Source: Thermoplasmatales archaeon ex4484_6
GTDB taxonomy: Archaea > Thermoplasmatota > Penumbrarchaeia > Penumbrarchaeales > Penumbrarchaeaceae
Reading direction: 5' to 3'
Length of the DNA stretch: 6,157 nt
NCBI GenBank assembly: GCA_002254385.1
Contig: NJDO01000138.1
Coordinates: 1 to 6,157 of the forward strand
Positions 5,192 to 6,157 of this stretch are shown in pieces (position 1 is the first letter of the stretch; every line of letters starts with the position of its first letter). The position numbers and the translations under genes were made by a program. The notes beneath the pieces were generated by a model. That model was not told the origin of the DNA. It searched no databases and saw nothing but the letters and a program-made list of their open reading frames with translations.

Positions 5192-6157
5192 TTAATTCTT
5201 ATCCTCATCGATCCCCTCGGGATCCCGTTTCGAAGGGGTGGTCCCTTCCCTTACCTTCACAGCGATCCCCGACCTGGAACCCCGCATGAGGTCCGATCCC
5301 ACAACGGCCTTTCCGCAGGCGAGGAATTCATCGTCCTGATCGACGATCAGGACCTCATCCAGCGGACGGATGGATGGATCCGCGTCCAGAACGAATTTGC
5401 AGAATACGTTGTATCCCATCGCATTGAACTCCCCCGTCTCGCTGTCAACCACTACCCGTTTCCAGGGAGGACTGAAACCCGAATGGAATCTTCTTGCCCC
5501 TTCTATCTTGAGGGTGAAGAGGCCGTCCTCCGCCCGCAGTGAAAGAAGGTGAAGCTTCCTTCCCTCCTCCATCAAGTGGACGTTCCTGAGCTTGCCGGTC
5601 TTCCTTGAATACACAAGCTCCAGCCTGTCCCCGAGCTCCGACAGGCTCCCGTAATCACCGAAAAGTACCCTGTCCGCCGTCATCCCGTCCTGATCGGGGA
5701 ACTGGAACCTCACCATGGACCGGAGTTTTCTGAATGCGTAACCTTCCTCCCTGTTCCCCAGGTCATATTCGGTGTCATCGGGACGCCCGATACCGTTCCA
5801 TTCCAGGCATCCGCCGGTTTCCACGACGGACATCTCCTCATCCATGTACGACAGCATTCCTTCATCCAGTCCGGACGGGTCGGAGAAGATGGACTGTCCC
5901 GCCGGATACATCTCCATGATCTCATACGGCACGGGCCCCATGGGTGTCCTGACGATGCAGGACCAACCCCTTGCCGGAGGTTCGAGGGCTTCCACGACAT
6001 TGCGGGACCTCGACCGCCCCCAATCGGTCAGCACCAGGGTTCTGTCTTCACCGTTTCCCCGAAGGAGCGGCCGGACATCCCTCGAGAATCTGGCAAACTC
6101 CGGTCTCGCAAGGGACAGGGAGGAGGAGCACATGAACCGCCTGGTGGATCTCGGGGA
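5192..6157 (-). CDS. tgtA: tRNA-guanine(15) transglycosylase, C-terminal half (5' end outside window)
   Basis: Archaeal TGT exchanges guanine-15 of tRNA for preQ0, the first tRNA-level step of archaeosine formation. Only the last 321 residues are present. The frame runs open through the right window edge, and the residues before the Met at 6133 (SPRSTRRF) continue family-like sequence, so that Met is internal. Visible, numbered from the edge: a SLARPEFARF segment (about 14-24) like the end of the catalytic region, RTPMGPVPYEIMEMYPAGQS (70-89) typical of the C1 domain, a C2-like section with AEDGLFTLKIEGARRF (209-224), and a PUA RNA-binding domain (about 232-305) with NVFCKFVLDADPSIRPLDEV and AVKVREG. 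The C-terminus ends in a charged tail at TAA 5192. ArcS, the paralogue, is the alternative; its PREL...YPAAHYD motif is absent and the YPAGQS form favours TGT. The catalytic Asp residues lie outside the window and cannot be checked. Confidence 0.88.
   Translation of the reverse strand, partial: SPRSTRRFMCSSSLSLARPEFARFSRDVRPLLRGNGEDRTLVLTDWGRSRSRNVVEALEPPARGWSCIVRTPMGPVPYEIMEMYPAGQSIFSDPSGLDEGMLSYMDEEMSVVETGGCLEWNGIGRPDDTEYDLGNREEGYAFRKLRSMVRFQFPDQDGMTADRVLFGDYGSLSELGDRLELVYSRKTGKLRNVHLMEEGRKLHLLSLRAEDGLFTLKIEGARRFHSGFSPPWKRVVVDSETGEFNAMGYNVFCKFVLDADPSIRPLDEVLIVDQDDEFLACGKAVVGSDLMRGSRSGIAVKVREGTTPSKRDPEGIDEDKN

Noticed and set aside
5192..6157. Assignment as archaeosine synthase ArcS
   Set aside because: Both paralogues carry a PUA domain, but the segment reads GPVPYEIMEMYPAGQS as in TGT, not the PREL...YPAAHYD form of ArcS.
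1..6157. tRNA, rRNA, CRISPR arrays, insertion sequences, prophage or attachment sites
   Set aside because: Nothing resembling these was seen; almost every base lies in a supported gene and no spaced or terminal repeats stood out by eye.

Overview
The window is archaeal chromosomal DNA, gene-dense and by eye moderately GC-rich. The evidence is the pairing of an AMP phosphorylase with a ribose-1,5-bisphosphate isomerase (the archaeal AMP/RuBisCO pathway), the C-terminal half of an archaeal-type tRNA-guanine(15) transglycosylase, Shine-Dalgarno sites matching GGAGGTGAT, and a TTTAATAT TATA-like box. Frequent AGG/AGA and ATA codons and the GC level would suit a euryarchaeon such as a Thermoplasmatota-like lineage, but that placement is a guess.

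Layout. At the left edge (1-693, + strand) is an unrecognised basic protein, probably cut by the window edge, with a winged-helix-like C-terminus. It converges on a RimK-related ATP-grasp protein (694-1794, - strand); the two stop codons abut in the palindrome TGATCA. A spacer of about 120 bases (1795-1916) holds the ATP-grasp promoter and small dyads. The rest of the window is a minus-strand gene string, read from right to left: tgtA 3' part (6157-5192), a degenerate metallo-beta-lactamase-fold protein (5150-4467), ribose-1,5-bisphosphate isomerase (4461-3484), and AMP phosphorylase (3471-1917). Gaps are 41, 5 and 12 bases, and two of the Shine-Dalgarno sites overlap the preceding stop codon, so translation is probably coupled.

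Function. AMP phosphorylase converts AMP (and, in characterised homologues, CMP and UMP) plus phosphate to a free base and ribose-1,5-bisphosphate. The isomerase makes ribulose-1,5-bisphosphate, the substrate of form III RuBisCO, which must lie elsewhere. tgtA starts archaeosine synthesis in tRNA by base exchange.

The two most notable points are that the AMP phosphorylase frame is broken at 2412-2424, inside the catalytic domain, by a net one-base shift beside a strong Shine-Dalgarno-like AAGGAGG and a UGA, and that the metallo-beta-lactamase-like protein has lost most of its metal ligands (HxHxDH has become TxTxLH and PGHG has become PGYG), so it is probably a pseudoenzyme. No RNA genes, CRISPR arrays, insertion sequences or attachment sites were seen.
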